A stretch of DNA of 64,000 nucleotides, from NCBI GenBank assembly GCA_026545225.1, contig CM048848.1, positions 20,562,806 through 20,626,805 of the forward strand, in the 5' to 3' direction. The position numbers were made by a program, and so were the translations under genes. Shown here piece after piece: positions 21,828-31,833 of this stretch (position 1 is the first letter of the stretch; each line of letters begins with the position of its first letter). This stretch comes from Cornus controversa (Eukaryota > Streptophyta > Magnoliopsida > Cornales > Cornaceae). The notes below the pieces were generated by a model. It worked only from the letters and a program-made list of their open reading frames with translations, was not told where the DNA came from and did not search any database.

Positions 21828-22915
21828 AAAACCCTACGGGGACACACCTCCATAGAGGGCCTTTGAAGAAAAAGGCAGGACGGATTAATCCCGAGAAAAT
21901 CGTCACCTTACGGGGGCAGAACCCTATGGGGGCACACCTCCATGGAGGGCCTTCGAAGAAAAAGGTGAGATGGATTAATCCCGAGAAAATCATCACCCTA
22001 CGGGGACACACCTCCACGGAGGGCCTTTGAAGAAAAAGGCAGGATTGATTAATCCCGAGAAAATTGTCACCCTACGGGAGCACACCTCCATGGAGGGCCT
22101 TTGAAGAAAAAGGCGAGATGGATTAATCCAGAGAAAATTGTCACCTTACGGGGCCAGAACCCTACGGAGACACACCTCCACAGAGGACCTGTGAAGAAAA
22201 AGGCGGGATGGATTAATCCCGAGAAAATCATCACCCTACGGGAGCAGAACCCTATGGGGGCACACCTCCATGGAGGGCCTTCGAAGAAAAAGGTGAGATG
22301 GATTAATCCCGAGAAAATCATCACCCTACGGGGACACACCTCCACGAAGGGCCTTTAAAGAAAAAGGCAGGATGGATTAATCCTGAGAAAATTGTCACCC
22401 TACGGGAGCACACCTCCATGGAGGGCCTTTAAAGAAAAAGGCGAGATGGATTAATCCAGAGAAAATTGTCACCCTACGGGGCCAGAACCCTACGGAGACA
22501 CACCTCCACGGAGGGCCTGTGAAGAAAAAGGCAGGATGGATTAATCCTGAGAAAATCATCACCCTATGGGGGCAGAACCCTACGGGGGCACACCTCCATG
22601 GAGGGCCTTTAAAGAAAAAGGCAGGATGGATTAATCCTGAGAAAATCGTCACCCTACGGGGGCAGAACCCTATGGGGACACACCTCCATGGAGGGCCTTT
22701 GAAGAACAATGAGGGATGGATTAATCCGGAGAAAATTGTCACCCTACGGGGGTAGAACCCTACGGGGACACACCTCCATGGAGGGCCTTTGAAGAAAAAG
22801 GCGGGATGGATTAATCCTGAGAAAATCGTCACCCTACGGGGGCAAAACCCTATGGGAACACACCTCCATGGAGGGCCTTTGAAGAAAAAGGTGGGATGAA
22901 TTAATCCTGAGAAAA
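21828..22915 (+). repeat. Minisatellite in the Tat 3' region, about 13 copies
   Basis: Units of about 73 or about 88 bp share ACACCTCCATGGAGGGCCTT, then GAAGAAAAAGGC, GGATGGATTAATCC, GAGAAAAT, TCACCCTACGGGG; the longer form adds GCAGAACCCTA. Copies begin at intervals from 21828 to about 22840 and differ by a few bases. The usual unit length is a multiple of three or nearly so, so both strands have open frames made of repeated 29-residue blocks. It lies between the integrase stop and the antisense ORF, the non-coding part where Tat elements often hold tandem repeats. Confidence 0.95.
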
Positions 22916-23103
22916 TATGAGGACATATCTAGTAGCATAGTATAAACCCTTGTGCCGAGAAAGGTTAGCTTCACAAAGCAACAATACCTCGATAAGAAAA
23001 AAAAAAGAGAACAAATGATTGTTCATTAATTAAAAGACAAAAGTACAGGAGCCCCCACAAGGGAGGGATGTTGCAGGAGGACCAAAAAGGAAAAGACAAA
23101 AAA

Positions 23104-23735
23104 TTAGGTATCGGGGTCTCCATGTTGCAAACGAGAAAAATTCATGTCAGGCCATTGATCCTGGGCTACTTCACAGAAGTACTCAAACCCGTCAATATAT
23201 AGCTGGTTGAGGGCCTTATCAAAATTGGGTGAATCTTTGAAATGCTCAACAGCCAATTCTTTAATCCCAGGTAGGTCGGCATTCCACCAGGTCATCTCCT
23301 CCCGTTCATGACTGAGTTGAGAATTAAGGGTATCTATTTCCTCACCACGAGAAGTATGAGAAGTGTGAAGGGTTTCAAGCTCTGAGTTGAAAGTAGTGCG
23401 CTCACTAGCGAATGAAGCGCGTTCCATGGCAAAGGCGGTTCTCTGCTTCTCCAGCTCCTCCTCTGCATATAAGAGGCAATTGGAGAGATCATGGGCAATA
23501 GTCAGGCCCTGATTAACATACAAGAAAAACACAAAGTTAAAAGAAGAGAGAAGGGAGATAAGAATTCCACTCAAGCGTAATAAGAAAACTAGGGGTGCAC
23601 CTTAGCCATATTGGCCAACAGATATCCGGTGGAGAAAACATAGTCAATAGTGTTCACCTTTTCAGGATCGCGTGGGAGAACAAGCTCCCCAACTCTTTTT
23701 ATAGCGAAAGATGTGTCAGACAGAAACGATCTATT
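23104..23735 (-). pseudogene. Antisense ORF of the Tat element, two exons, truncated
   Basis: On the minus strand, 23727-23601 reads FAIKRVGELVLPRDPEKVN, then TIDYVFSTGYLLANMAK. A GT..AG intron of 92 bp (23600-23509, acceptor TTAATCAG after a T-rich tract) would splice in phase 0 to GLTIAHDLSNCLLYAEEELE and a coiled coil, ending WPDMNFSRLQHGDPDT at 23107. The C-terminal block (ELAVEHFKDSPNFDKALNQL) resembles proteins encoded antisense to Tat pol in other plants, whose role is unknown. It runs against gag-pol and has no visible start, being cut at about 23735 by the next element. Whether the intron is used is inference. Confidence 0.7.
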
Positions 23736-23870
23736 TTAGTTTCCTTTGTTTTAGTTTTATTTTATTCTATTGCTAAGGGACTAGCAATATGTAAGTTTGG
23801 GGGTGTGATAGGCATTGAATGTTACGCATTTTAGCCTCTTAACTTGTGTATTTTATTCTCTTCGAAATAG
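23736..23870 (+). mobile_element. 3' end of a family-A element: polypurine tract and LTR start
   Basis: GTAAGTTTGGGGGTG (23791-23805) is a typical plant gypsy polypurine tract for plus-strand priming. It runs straight into TGATAGGCATTGAATGTTAC at 23806, the LTR start shared with the minus-strand solo LTRs at 6440-7938 and 34460-35889. The LTR match ends at about 23866 after TTTTATTCTCTT. This fragment fixes the orientation and start of the family-A LTR. Confidence 0.85.
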
Positions 23871-23911
23871 ATTACTTTAGGAGCATTATCATTACTCTCA
23901 TCTACAATCTC

Positions 23912-24810
23912 CTACTCAACATGATGTCTTGCTGCCTCTTTTTGAGCTATTTCTTTCATCTTGTTAGTGATTGAAGAATTAACATTTGAAGTTATGAACT
24001 TCCCTTTTGGTTTCATCACTAGAGCATTTGAAGGAATGTATACATTCTTTGCCTTGAGAATTTTCATTATGATCAGAGGAAAAGGCAAAGCATTGGTAGA
24101 CCTAGAATGACTTGACTCTTGAATTATAGTCCTTAAAATAGTTGCTAGCACATCAATTCTATCACCATTCACAATGTGATATAAGATCTCACCTCAATGC
24201 TGTGGCAAATCACCTTTATGATCATGAGGGTCAAGAGTATAAGAGACAATCAAGTTCAAGGCAGAGACATTATCAGTGATGTAAGCACTTGGAACTTTAT
24301 TTGTAGCCAATGGAGCATTCGGTTCACACAACTTCCTAATGATTTCTTCCATGCTTGGTCGGTTCTCCTCAGTACCTAGATAAGGAAATATTAAAAAATT
24401 ATATACCTATGGAACTCCAATAACCTCTGCAACTAATTGGGTTGTCACCTTGATTTTTGTCCCAAAATATTTCACGGTCATCTATAGCTCATTATTGCTA
24501 TAAGAAAGCACATTACTATAGAAATAACAAACCATGTCGGGAATGCAATCATTGCCTAGTTTGGCTAGTGAACCCCAACCATTCTCTCTGAAGTAATGCA
24601 TAAACTCCAAATGATATCCTCCCCATATGATCTCCAAATCAAAACTTCATTCACACCTCATTGGTCTATAACCAACTACAATTTTATAATGGTCAAAGAT
24701 TCCTTCATTATCAAAATGATCTTCTGTGAAGATTATATTGCTTTCCGGTGTTAGAGAAACATTGATTCTTTATCGCCTAGAACCACCGGTCATTGCAACA
24801 ATGAGAGGAA
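23912..24810 (-). pseudogene. Decayed plant transposon protein-like domain (gag-like)
   Basis: Minus-strand reading from about 24806 (MTGGSRR) gives IIWGGYHLEFMHYFRENGWG, then CIPDMVCYFYSNVL, FGTKIKVTTQLVAEVIGVP, then NKVPSAYITDNVSALNLIVS and DPHDHKGDLPQH, and a final open 86 codons (24172-23915) ending in a Lys/Glu-rich tail. This pattern resembles the family catalogued as putative plant transposon protein (often fused to or beside gypsy gag). Stops occur at least five times. Function of the family is not established. The start at 24806 is only the first Met of the similarity. Confidence 0.55.
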
Positions 24811-25955
24811 TGCAAAATAGGAATGTGGAAGCCATTAGAGAATTTTCACAAACACTTGGTGTGCAATCTTTGAAAATACAAGCTTCAAACAAATTTTGTT
24901 AGTTCAATCTCTCAAAATTAACACAAATACTTTAATGATCAATCCCTTCCACCAATTCAACTCAAAATCAACCACAAATATCAATCTATATGATCCAATA
25001 TATCAAGTACAAGATGTAAGGATAGTTGATGCAAAGTGTGGGAAATATAGAGAGAAAAACACCCCAGTAGAAAGATAGGCAGACAATGAACAAAATGCAA
25101 GAATTTAGCATTTAAGCCTGCTTGCCGAACCTAGCTGGACTGGTCTAGCCTTCACCTTGGACCGGTTCAGCTGGTTAGCTTGGCTAGTTGACCAAGTTTG
25201 ACAAAAAATGCACTTTTTTTGAAAAAATGCCTAAAAATACCTAAATATTCCTAAAAATTCCTAAAAATCTAGAAAAATAGGAAAAGTTTTTTGGGTTTTT
25301 ATTTATATGAAAATAAAAAATATAACAATCACATAATCATGAAAATCAAATTTTCACATAAAATAACAATGAGTTCTAAAATTTCCAAAAAAAAAATTCA
25401 TGAATGCACAATTTTAAAACCCATAAATTTTCCAACAAAATTCATCATTAAATTCATAATCATTGCACAACTTCCAATATATAAATATTTATAAAAAATT
25501 TATAATTCATCTAATAAATTCATGTGTGTGCGCAATCCAACATCATAAAAAATTAATCAAATTTTTTTGATTCATCTTCGAAAACACATTGGATGATAAG
25601 CAGCTCAAACCACACATGATCAAATTATTTTTCACTGAAATTTTTTTTTTCTAAGATGGTGGCTTTCACGCTTACAGGCAGTCAAAACAACTTTTTTAAA
25701 AGATATCTCATTAGAGATTTATATCATAGTGGTAGCTTCGAACATATCCCGAAGGAAACCTTTTCATTTTGTCTTAGATTTTCAGCAATTTATTTATTTT
25801 TTCTTTTTTTTTTTCATGTTGAATAAAAATAGAATCTTTGCTTTTCATTTTTTTATTGATCATTTAAGCCTTCAATGTTACTCATACAATATAATCTAGT
25901 CAACTTCACATTAGTTTTCAATCAATTCTCCTAGAGTTAGACTAGTGCACAAATT
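24811..25955. other. AT-rich non-coding DNA, probable retrotransposon leader
   Basis: No coding region is visible. A GGACTGGTCTAGCC..TTGGACCGGTTCAGC phrase at about 25130 resembles the GGACCGGTCCAA-type inverted motif seen in the copia LTRs at 32470 and 46700. If the gag-like domain on its left belongs to a minus-strand element, this would be its 5' leader. No PBS or LTR end was found. Confidence 0.35.
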
Positions 25956-25960
25956 GTATG

Positions 25961-27354
25961 TGTTACCCAAGAATTGACCCTAGAGGGGGGGGGGGGTGAA
26001 TAGGGTCAATGGCAATCAATGACAATTTTTCACAAATTTAAAAATCAAGAATAAGTTAAAATAAAAGCACAAGTGAAATGAGGGAAAATAGATGCACAAG
26101 AATTAAAAGAGAGAGTTAGAGAGAATCAAACACAAGTGACGCAAGATGTAGCGTGGTTCGGAATCTCTTACTCCATGACTCAAGATCCCTCTTAAGATTT
26201 TCCCAAATCCACTAAGGCTTCTCCTTTCAGGTGGAGAGCAAACCTTTACAATGAAGCTAACAAGCTTCTTCCCTTCTCTTGCAAAGTGAAGTCCTCCACT
26301 TAGTCTTCTTAGGTTCAACCAACCCTTTACAATAAATGAGGAGAAGATTTACAGCTCAAAGAATATATCTCTCAAAGATAAAATCTCAAATTATAGCTCA
26401 CAAGACTATTAGCTATATACAAATCTCAAGTTGAAGCTCAAGTCTAATAAATGAGAATGATGAGTGTTGGTTGTAATGAATATAGCTCAGCAAAAATAGC
26501 TCAAGAGTGTTGGTCAAAGAAATAAATGTAGAGCCATCAATATATATAGAGCCCCTTTGAAATATAGCTATTGGAAGGTAGTTGAGGGCATTAAATGCAC
26601 TGAACTATCCGTTGGATTTGAATTCAGTATGTTTGAGGCGACTCAAAATGAGTTTGAGGCACCTCATAAACTTTGAGGTGGCTCAAAGTGCATTTTGAGG
26701 TGGCTCAAAGTGCAGTGTGAGGCGCCTCAAAATATTTTGAGGTGGTTCAAAATGAGTTTGAGGTGGCTCGAAGTGAGTTTGAGGTGGCTCAAAGTGAGTT
26801 TGAGGCGCCTCAAAAAGCTTTCTCAAAACTTCAATTTCTTTCTGTAACTTTGAGGTGGCTCAAACTAAAGTTTGAGGCGCCTCAAAGTCCTCTAACCTTT
26901 AAAGAGTCAAAATTCAAAGACAAGGTTAGGACATTGAGCTTGTTTGGTCTTAGAAAATCATTAAATTAATAACAAGACCTATTTCAAGTAAATTAGAGAC
27001 CAAGAAATGATATGATTGTGAATGCATGGTCCTATCATAGAAATGAGCTTCAATCATGTTATTCATAAATAACTTTGACAATGAAATTCTAGCTCTCACC
27101 AACTTATTTCTACCCCATTTCTTCAAAAATGGCATTTGTCATTAAATCTTGGGACAACACCTTCTTCTTCAATGGAATGCTTTCTTTGACATTGTCCTCT
27201 TCATGACATCATCCTCAATGTGAATGCTTTCTTAAATAAACATTATTGCTTCAAAATCAATCACTCAAATTGAGAATTAGTACAAAACATCATTAATGAT
27301 TTGTTATCATCAAAATTACAAGATTGCCCTTAGGTTAAAACCTTTGGGTCAACA
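25961..27354 (-). mobile_element. Solo LTR, Ty1/copia, with perfect TSD
   Basis: The left edge TGTTACCC and right edge GGGTCAACA are flanked on both sides by GTATG (25956-25960 and 27355-27359), a perfect 5-bp target-site duplication. On the minus strand it starts TGTTGACCC with AATTTTGATGATAACAAA close behind, typical of large copia LTRs. It ends with CACCCCC..CTCTAGGGTCAATTC. No PBS or internal sequence remains, so two LTRs have recombined to one. It contains a palindromic minisatellite (26632-26890). Confidence 0.9.
26632..26890. repeat. Palindromic minisatellite of TTGAGGCGCCTCAA-type units
   Basis: About ten units of 20-30 bp carry TTTGAGGTGGCTCAAA or the perfect palindrome TTGAGGCGCCTCAA, joined by AGTGAGT or AATGAGT spacers. 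Each unit can fold on itself. It lies in the U3-R part of the solo LTR. The plus-strand frame through it (FEVARSEFEVAQSEFEAPQ) is a by-product of the repeat. Confidence 0.9.
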
Positions 27355-27359
27355 GTATG

Positions 27360-27887
27360 GACTCAAAACATTCATCTCTAAAAAGAAATAAATATAGCAC
27401 ATTAGTTATCAATGCCTAGATCATAAACTCGACTACTTCAACCATTGATAAACTAAGTGTCACAATCATGCATTCACAAAGCAAAGTGATCTTAAACAGA
27501 AATATAAAGAATTCACATTATTTCATAGACAAATACGATTTTGACATTCACATGATTATCATAAAAAATAAACAAAACATAACCTAATCTAAAAAATATG
27601 ATCCAATGGAAAACAAATAATGAAAATAAGTTCAGTCCAAGATTATAAAAGTCCTAATGACTTAGTTAGGGGGTTTTGTACCCAAAGACCTATTACGAAT
27701 AAATCCCATAGTATCAATAGGCACAAACTTCTCCAAATCTTCCTTTCTCATCCAAATTGTCTTGACATGCAACTTATCAGAAAAATAGTGTGGAGAAACA
27801 GAACATTCTTCTTTTTATTTGAATTCTTTTTAGCTTGAGTATTTTTGGGTTTGTTCCAATTATATGCTTTCTAGCATGAACCCTATT
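27360..27887 (-). other. Degenerate copia internal sequence
   Basis: This lies between the solo LTR and the copia gag. It is where the gag-protease linker would be on the minus strand, but stops in all frames leave no domain that I can assign with confidence. Confidence 0.35.
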
Positions 27888-28811
27888 CTAAGCAAAAGAA
27901 TTATGCACATGAAAATTAAAATTAGAATGTTTTCTCTTTTTATACCAGTAGTGTTGATTATGTCCATTCTTACCACAAAAAGTACAATGAAGCACATTGG
28001 ACACAACATTAGCATGCATAGACTCAACTTGAAGCTTAGGTTTGGGTGTAGAAAAATTCAAGTTCTTAGGTTTAACAAACACAATCTTACCCTTAGATGA
28101 TGACCCAACAAAACCTAGTCCAATCTTATCTCCAACAGGCTTACCAACACTAATCATGCTATCAAGCTTAATCTGCCCAGAAGTAAAAACAATTAATTTT
28201 TCTTGTATTTTTTTCAATTCAGACTCAATAAATTTAATTTTAGCAACAAGAGTATCTCTAGCAGAAATAGCTTGACTTACCTCGCTTTCGAGAAACTTGA
28301 CTTTACATTGAAGATTTTGAATATCATCTTTGTTTTCTTCAATCAACTTCAATTGTTCTTCATTTTCTTTCTTCAAAGTTTACTTTTCAATTTTCACATT
28401 ATTCTGGAGGTTTTGATTGACAATTTTTTCATCATCAATCAATTGTTGTTTTTGCTCATTCTCTTTCTTCAATGCTTCTTACTTTTTTTGTGCCAATTTG
28501 AGCTTTTTGGTCTACTTCTTGTAAGCCTTTAATAATTCATCAAAGACTTCTTGCAACTATCTTTCACATTATTCTCTATCAGCTTTCTTATCATTCGAAT
28601 CATTAGAACCAATTTCACTCAATGATACATATTTTTTAGATTTACCTGCATCAGAAAAAGAATCATTAGCAGTATCATCATCTACATAAGCAATAGCAGA
28701 AAAAGCAATAAAAACATCTTTCTTATTATTTTTACCTGTGCATTTAGAAGAATTTTCTTTTCTAAAATTTTCATTCTCTTTTCTTAAGGAATCTTCCATA
28801 TTTTCTAGCAA
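27888..28811 (-). pseudogene. Ty1/copia gag C-terminal half
   Basis: Minus strand. 28811-28569 gives SLRKENENFRKENSSKC, then an acidic Ser/Asp linker (NDSFSDAGKSKK). Stops follow, then 28376-27888 (162 codons): a coiled coil (EEQLKLIEENKDDIQNLQC, VKFLESEV), the marker VGKPVGDKIGLGFVG, and CTFCGKNGHNQHYW, a zinc knuckle whose last Cys is replaced by Trp. The SxGKPxGDKxGLGF phrase is typical of large copia Gag proteins (SIRE/Maximus/Angela-like); exact lineage is inferred. Gag is the particle protein. A PBS and LTR lie upstream, so this is the 5' part of the copia element whose LTR spans 28988-32876. Confidence 0.85.
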
Positions 28812-28973
28812 ATAGATTTATATCATCCTTATGGTTTAACACATCATATATATGAGATTGTTGAACCAATTCCCCCTCTCTTTTACTAGATTCCATGATA
28901 ATTTTTTAAAATAAAAATAAAATTTGATTTTAAAAATACTTCGCAAGGAACTACTCACAAATTAGAGAACAAT

Positions 28974-28985
28974 GCTCTGATACCA
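28974..28985 (-). other. Primer binding site (tRNA-Met) of copia element
   Basis: GCTCTGATACCA is a perfect complement of TGGTATCAGAGC, read on the minus strand. Two bases later the LTR terminus begins (TGTGAGTTGCG on the plus strand). Confidence 0.9.
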
Positions 28986-30623
28986 ATTGTGAGTTGCGTG
29001 GTGCGGAAGCGGCTGCAAAAGTTATTTAAAATCTAGAGGGGGTGATTAGGTTTACTCACTTTTTGTTTAATCTTTCAGATTATTCAATTTTAAGTCCAAT
29101 TAAAAATTTAAAGCAATCCCACAAAGCAAGTAAATAAAATAAAGTGAAGTAAAGTAAAGTATACGAATGCACCAGATATACGTGGAAAATTCAGATCAGA
29201 AAAAAATCATAGGTGAAGCTTTGTAGCCCCGAAAAAGCAAATCCACTATCGTCAAAGCAAAGTACAACAGACTCTATCCCAAACTCAAACTGAAATTGCA
29301 AATTCAACATGCAGTCACTTATTAATTTCAAATCATATTATGGGGCTTTAGTGAATTTTTTTTTTTTTATGAGTTTTAGAAATTCATAAAATTGTTCTAA
29401 CTGAAAGATAGGATAAAATCTAAACTTTTAAGAACTTATTAATGCACTAAAGATTAAAGATTTTATTTTAAAAATTTATACACATTTAATAAAAAAAATC
29501 AAATCATAGTATGAGAATTACCATTATCCCAAAACATTTTTCAAAAAATTACAAATTCAACGTTTTCTGAAAGTTCAAAAAATTAATATCATACCCCCAA
29601 ACCTCAACCAACATTGTCTTCAATGTTTGGACAAAATAACAATTAAGCAGAAATAGAAGGTTGGAAAAATATCACCATAATCAAAATTAATTGATTTGCT
29701 TTCACTTTTCATTAAACAAAAATGAAATGTTAGTAATCACATGAAAAGTTCAAGATTATGTACGAGAAAATGCAAATTTTTTTCTTTTTAAAAAAAAAAA
29801 ATAAATACAACTCCTACTATAATTTTTTTGTTAGAGTAATTCGAGGATTACCAGTTAAGGTCTACCAACAACACAACCAGGAAAGTTCCCAGGAAAGTAT
29901 GGAAGCACTTGGCCTGCTTAATGACGGTACGTCCACACTTCTTGGACAGAACTTTCCTAGACATTGTGAAGTTGGAAGGTGCTCACTGGAGTTACCAAGA
30001 GTTAGCTCTACTTTTATAAATATTTTTAAATAACAAAAAGAGCATTACTACAAAAATGCTAAATTAAAATTTACAAAAAATTTTTAATTGAAAGATGTAC
30101 AAACAAGATAAGCAATAAAAAAAAAATGAGTGAGTGTGTGGTCTTTTTGCTTCTTTTTTTTAACAAAAAGAACAAAAATAAAAGAAAAAAAATGAAGAAA
30201 GTGTGACCTTAGGGATATTTGTAAGTTATTCTATCCTAGAGTTTGCATGTGAAAGTTATGAACCTAAAAAAAACTATGTTTTCCTAATCTAAAAGGAAAA
30301 AAAAATGATGTAAAAGAATTAGGTACTTACCTGGATGACAAAGCTATTGTTCCTCTTGTAAGAGTGTTTGATGGTGGCATCAAAAGAAGTAGTGCATCAT
30401 AAGAACCTGCCATGGAAAAAATATATATATATTTTTTCATTCTTTTCTTCAAATAATAATAATAATAAAAAAAAATTAAAAAAATAAAATAAAAAATAAA
30501 AAGAATAGAAGGGAGGTAAGGAAAGTTTGGGTGGGATCTCAAAAAAATTGTAGTGTTGAATATTTGTGTTTCGAATTCCCAAACTTGATTTGGCAATGAC
30601 GCCATTTGACGGGTGTAGATTTA

Positions 30624-30641
30624 TCCCTGACAACGGCGACA
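30624..30641 (-). other. Primer binding site of tRNA-Asp type
   Basis: On the minus strand it reads TGTCGCCGTTGTCAGGGA, three changes from TGGCGCCGTTGCCGGGGA, the tRNA-Asp site used by Athila-type elements. A copy of the LTR-end junction (CCATTTGACGGGTGTAGAT) stands again at 30602-30620, so the junction is tandemly duplicated with about a 37-bp offset. Confidence 0.75.
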
Positions 30642-30643
30642 TT

Positions 30644-31833
30644 TGACGGGTGTAGATTATTGGATGTTTGTCATTGTTTTTCTACACTTCGTACAAAAAA
30701 TAATAAAACCTGCAAAAAATTTACTAAAAACTGTATAGTAGTAAGCAAGGTCGAACCACTCTCAAGTGAGAATCAGTAACAAGTCTAAAATTCAAGACCT
30801 AAATCTCTTGAGATGAAAAAATGAATATTTAAAAATAAAATTCTGATTTTTTTTATAATAATAAAAACTAATATTAAATGTCTTAGATCAAGTGATGGGA
30901 CAAATCTCAAGGAAAGAGAATTCACCACCATAGATCCATATAAATAAAGTTTTTTAATATTCTTATCTAGTTTTTCCTCCAATAATCAATATACTTCACC
31001 AATCCAATTATAACTTGGAAAGATGAAGGGAAATATGGAATAAAAAAGAATGACTTGATTATATATGAGAGAGACATTTCTTTACTTAATCTGATGCACA
31101 TTGGCTAGGTAAACAGAGGTAGGCATTTTTCGAATTACCATTATTTGGCAAACACGAAGAATCCTCCCTCTAATTTTAGAAAATAAAAATCCAGAATAGA
31201 AGAGTAGAGAATGCTCTTGGGAGGAAAAAGTAGACAAGAAAATAAAACAACTTACTTATACTTCAGCCATGGTGGCTTCATCACTCCATTGAGAAGGATG
31301 CTTACGCTTGCATATTAATACAAAACAAACAAATAGAAATGAAATTACTATTCTTCATTGAATCAATAAAACAATTACATTATTTTTTTCTATAGTTTCT
31401 CTACAATTTTCTAACTCCCTTCACCATCCCCTAAGACCTCCTATTTGTAAAGTTACAAGGGAATGGTTTAGGTGGGAAAAATTTAAAATACAAAATTTAA
31501 AAACAAAAATTCAAAATTTAAAATACAAAATTCAAAATACAAAAAACAAAAATTCAAAATACAAAATTTTGAATTTAAATATCTAATATTTGATCTCCAT
31601 ATCTTTAATTTGAATTCTAGACTGCAGACGTGGCCGTGCAAAAAGTATTTTGCAAAGTTTTGAACTTGAGACATCTGGTGAAGTTGCACAGAATATCATC
31701 TCTCCTACAATTCTTCTTATGTTCATATTTGGCTATATATATCCTTTTTAGCCCTTTTTTGCTACTTTTGGAGTAAAATAGTAATTAAAGACTTATTTTG
31801 AGATATAAAATAGCAAGTTTTGTGCACTTATCA
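30644..31833 (-). mobile_element. LTR of the nested Athila-like element, 1.19 kb
   Basis: On the minus strand it begins TGATAAGTGCACAAAACTTG and ends CTACACCCGTCA, two bases from the PBS. Near the end it carries CTCACTTGAGAGTGGTTCGACC. A block of AAAATTCAAAATACAAA-type short repeats occupies 31485-31570. It is non-coding. Confidence 0.75.

Larger units (their letters stand above)
15602..23735 (+). mobile_element. Tat-lineage Ty3/gypsy retrotransposon, 3' LTR missing
   Basis: Order on the plus strand: LTR (15602-16003), PBS, gag, protease, RT, RNase H, second (archaeal-like) RNase H, integrase, minisatellite, antisense ORF. The second RNase H between RT-RNase H and integrase is the hallmark of the Tat lineage of plant gypsy elements. 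The order, the GTCTGTGGGA leader and the minisatellite in the 3' non-coding part agree. It stops at about 23735, where another element's polypurine tract and LTR begin, so no 3' LTR or TSD can be shown. Many stops and frameshifts make it non-functional. Confidence 0.9.
29300..31833 (-). mobile_element. Athila-like element fragment nested in a copia LTR
   Basis: A 5' LTR (30644-31833), a tRNA-Asp-type PBS and about 1.3 kb of internal leader, all on the minus strand. The leader has no retrotransposon protein domain. It contains the phrase CCCCCAAACCTCAACC and CATTGTCTTCAATGTTT (29595-29625), commonly seen in gypsy leaders with this PBS. The right edge is sharp; the left edge (near 29300) is not an LTR, so the body and 3' LTR were deleted. 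Confidence 0.7.

Noticed and set aside
22395-22832. 145-codon minus frame as a repeat protein
   Set aside because: It is made wholly of the Tat minisatellite, has no start context, and the plus strand is open as well; compositional by-product.
26742-26969. 75-codon ORF with FEVAQSE repeats
   Set aside because: It is the palindromic minisatellite in translation.
28974-28985. tRNA-Met gene fragment
   Set aside because: Only 12 bases at an LTR edge; it is a primer binding site.
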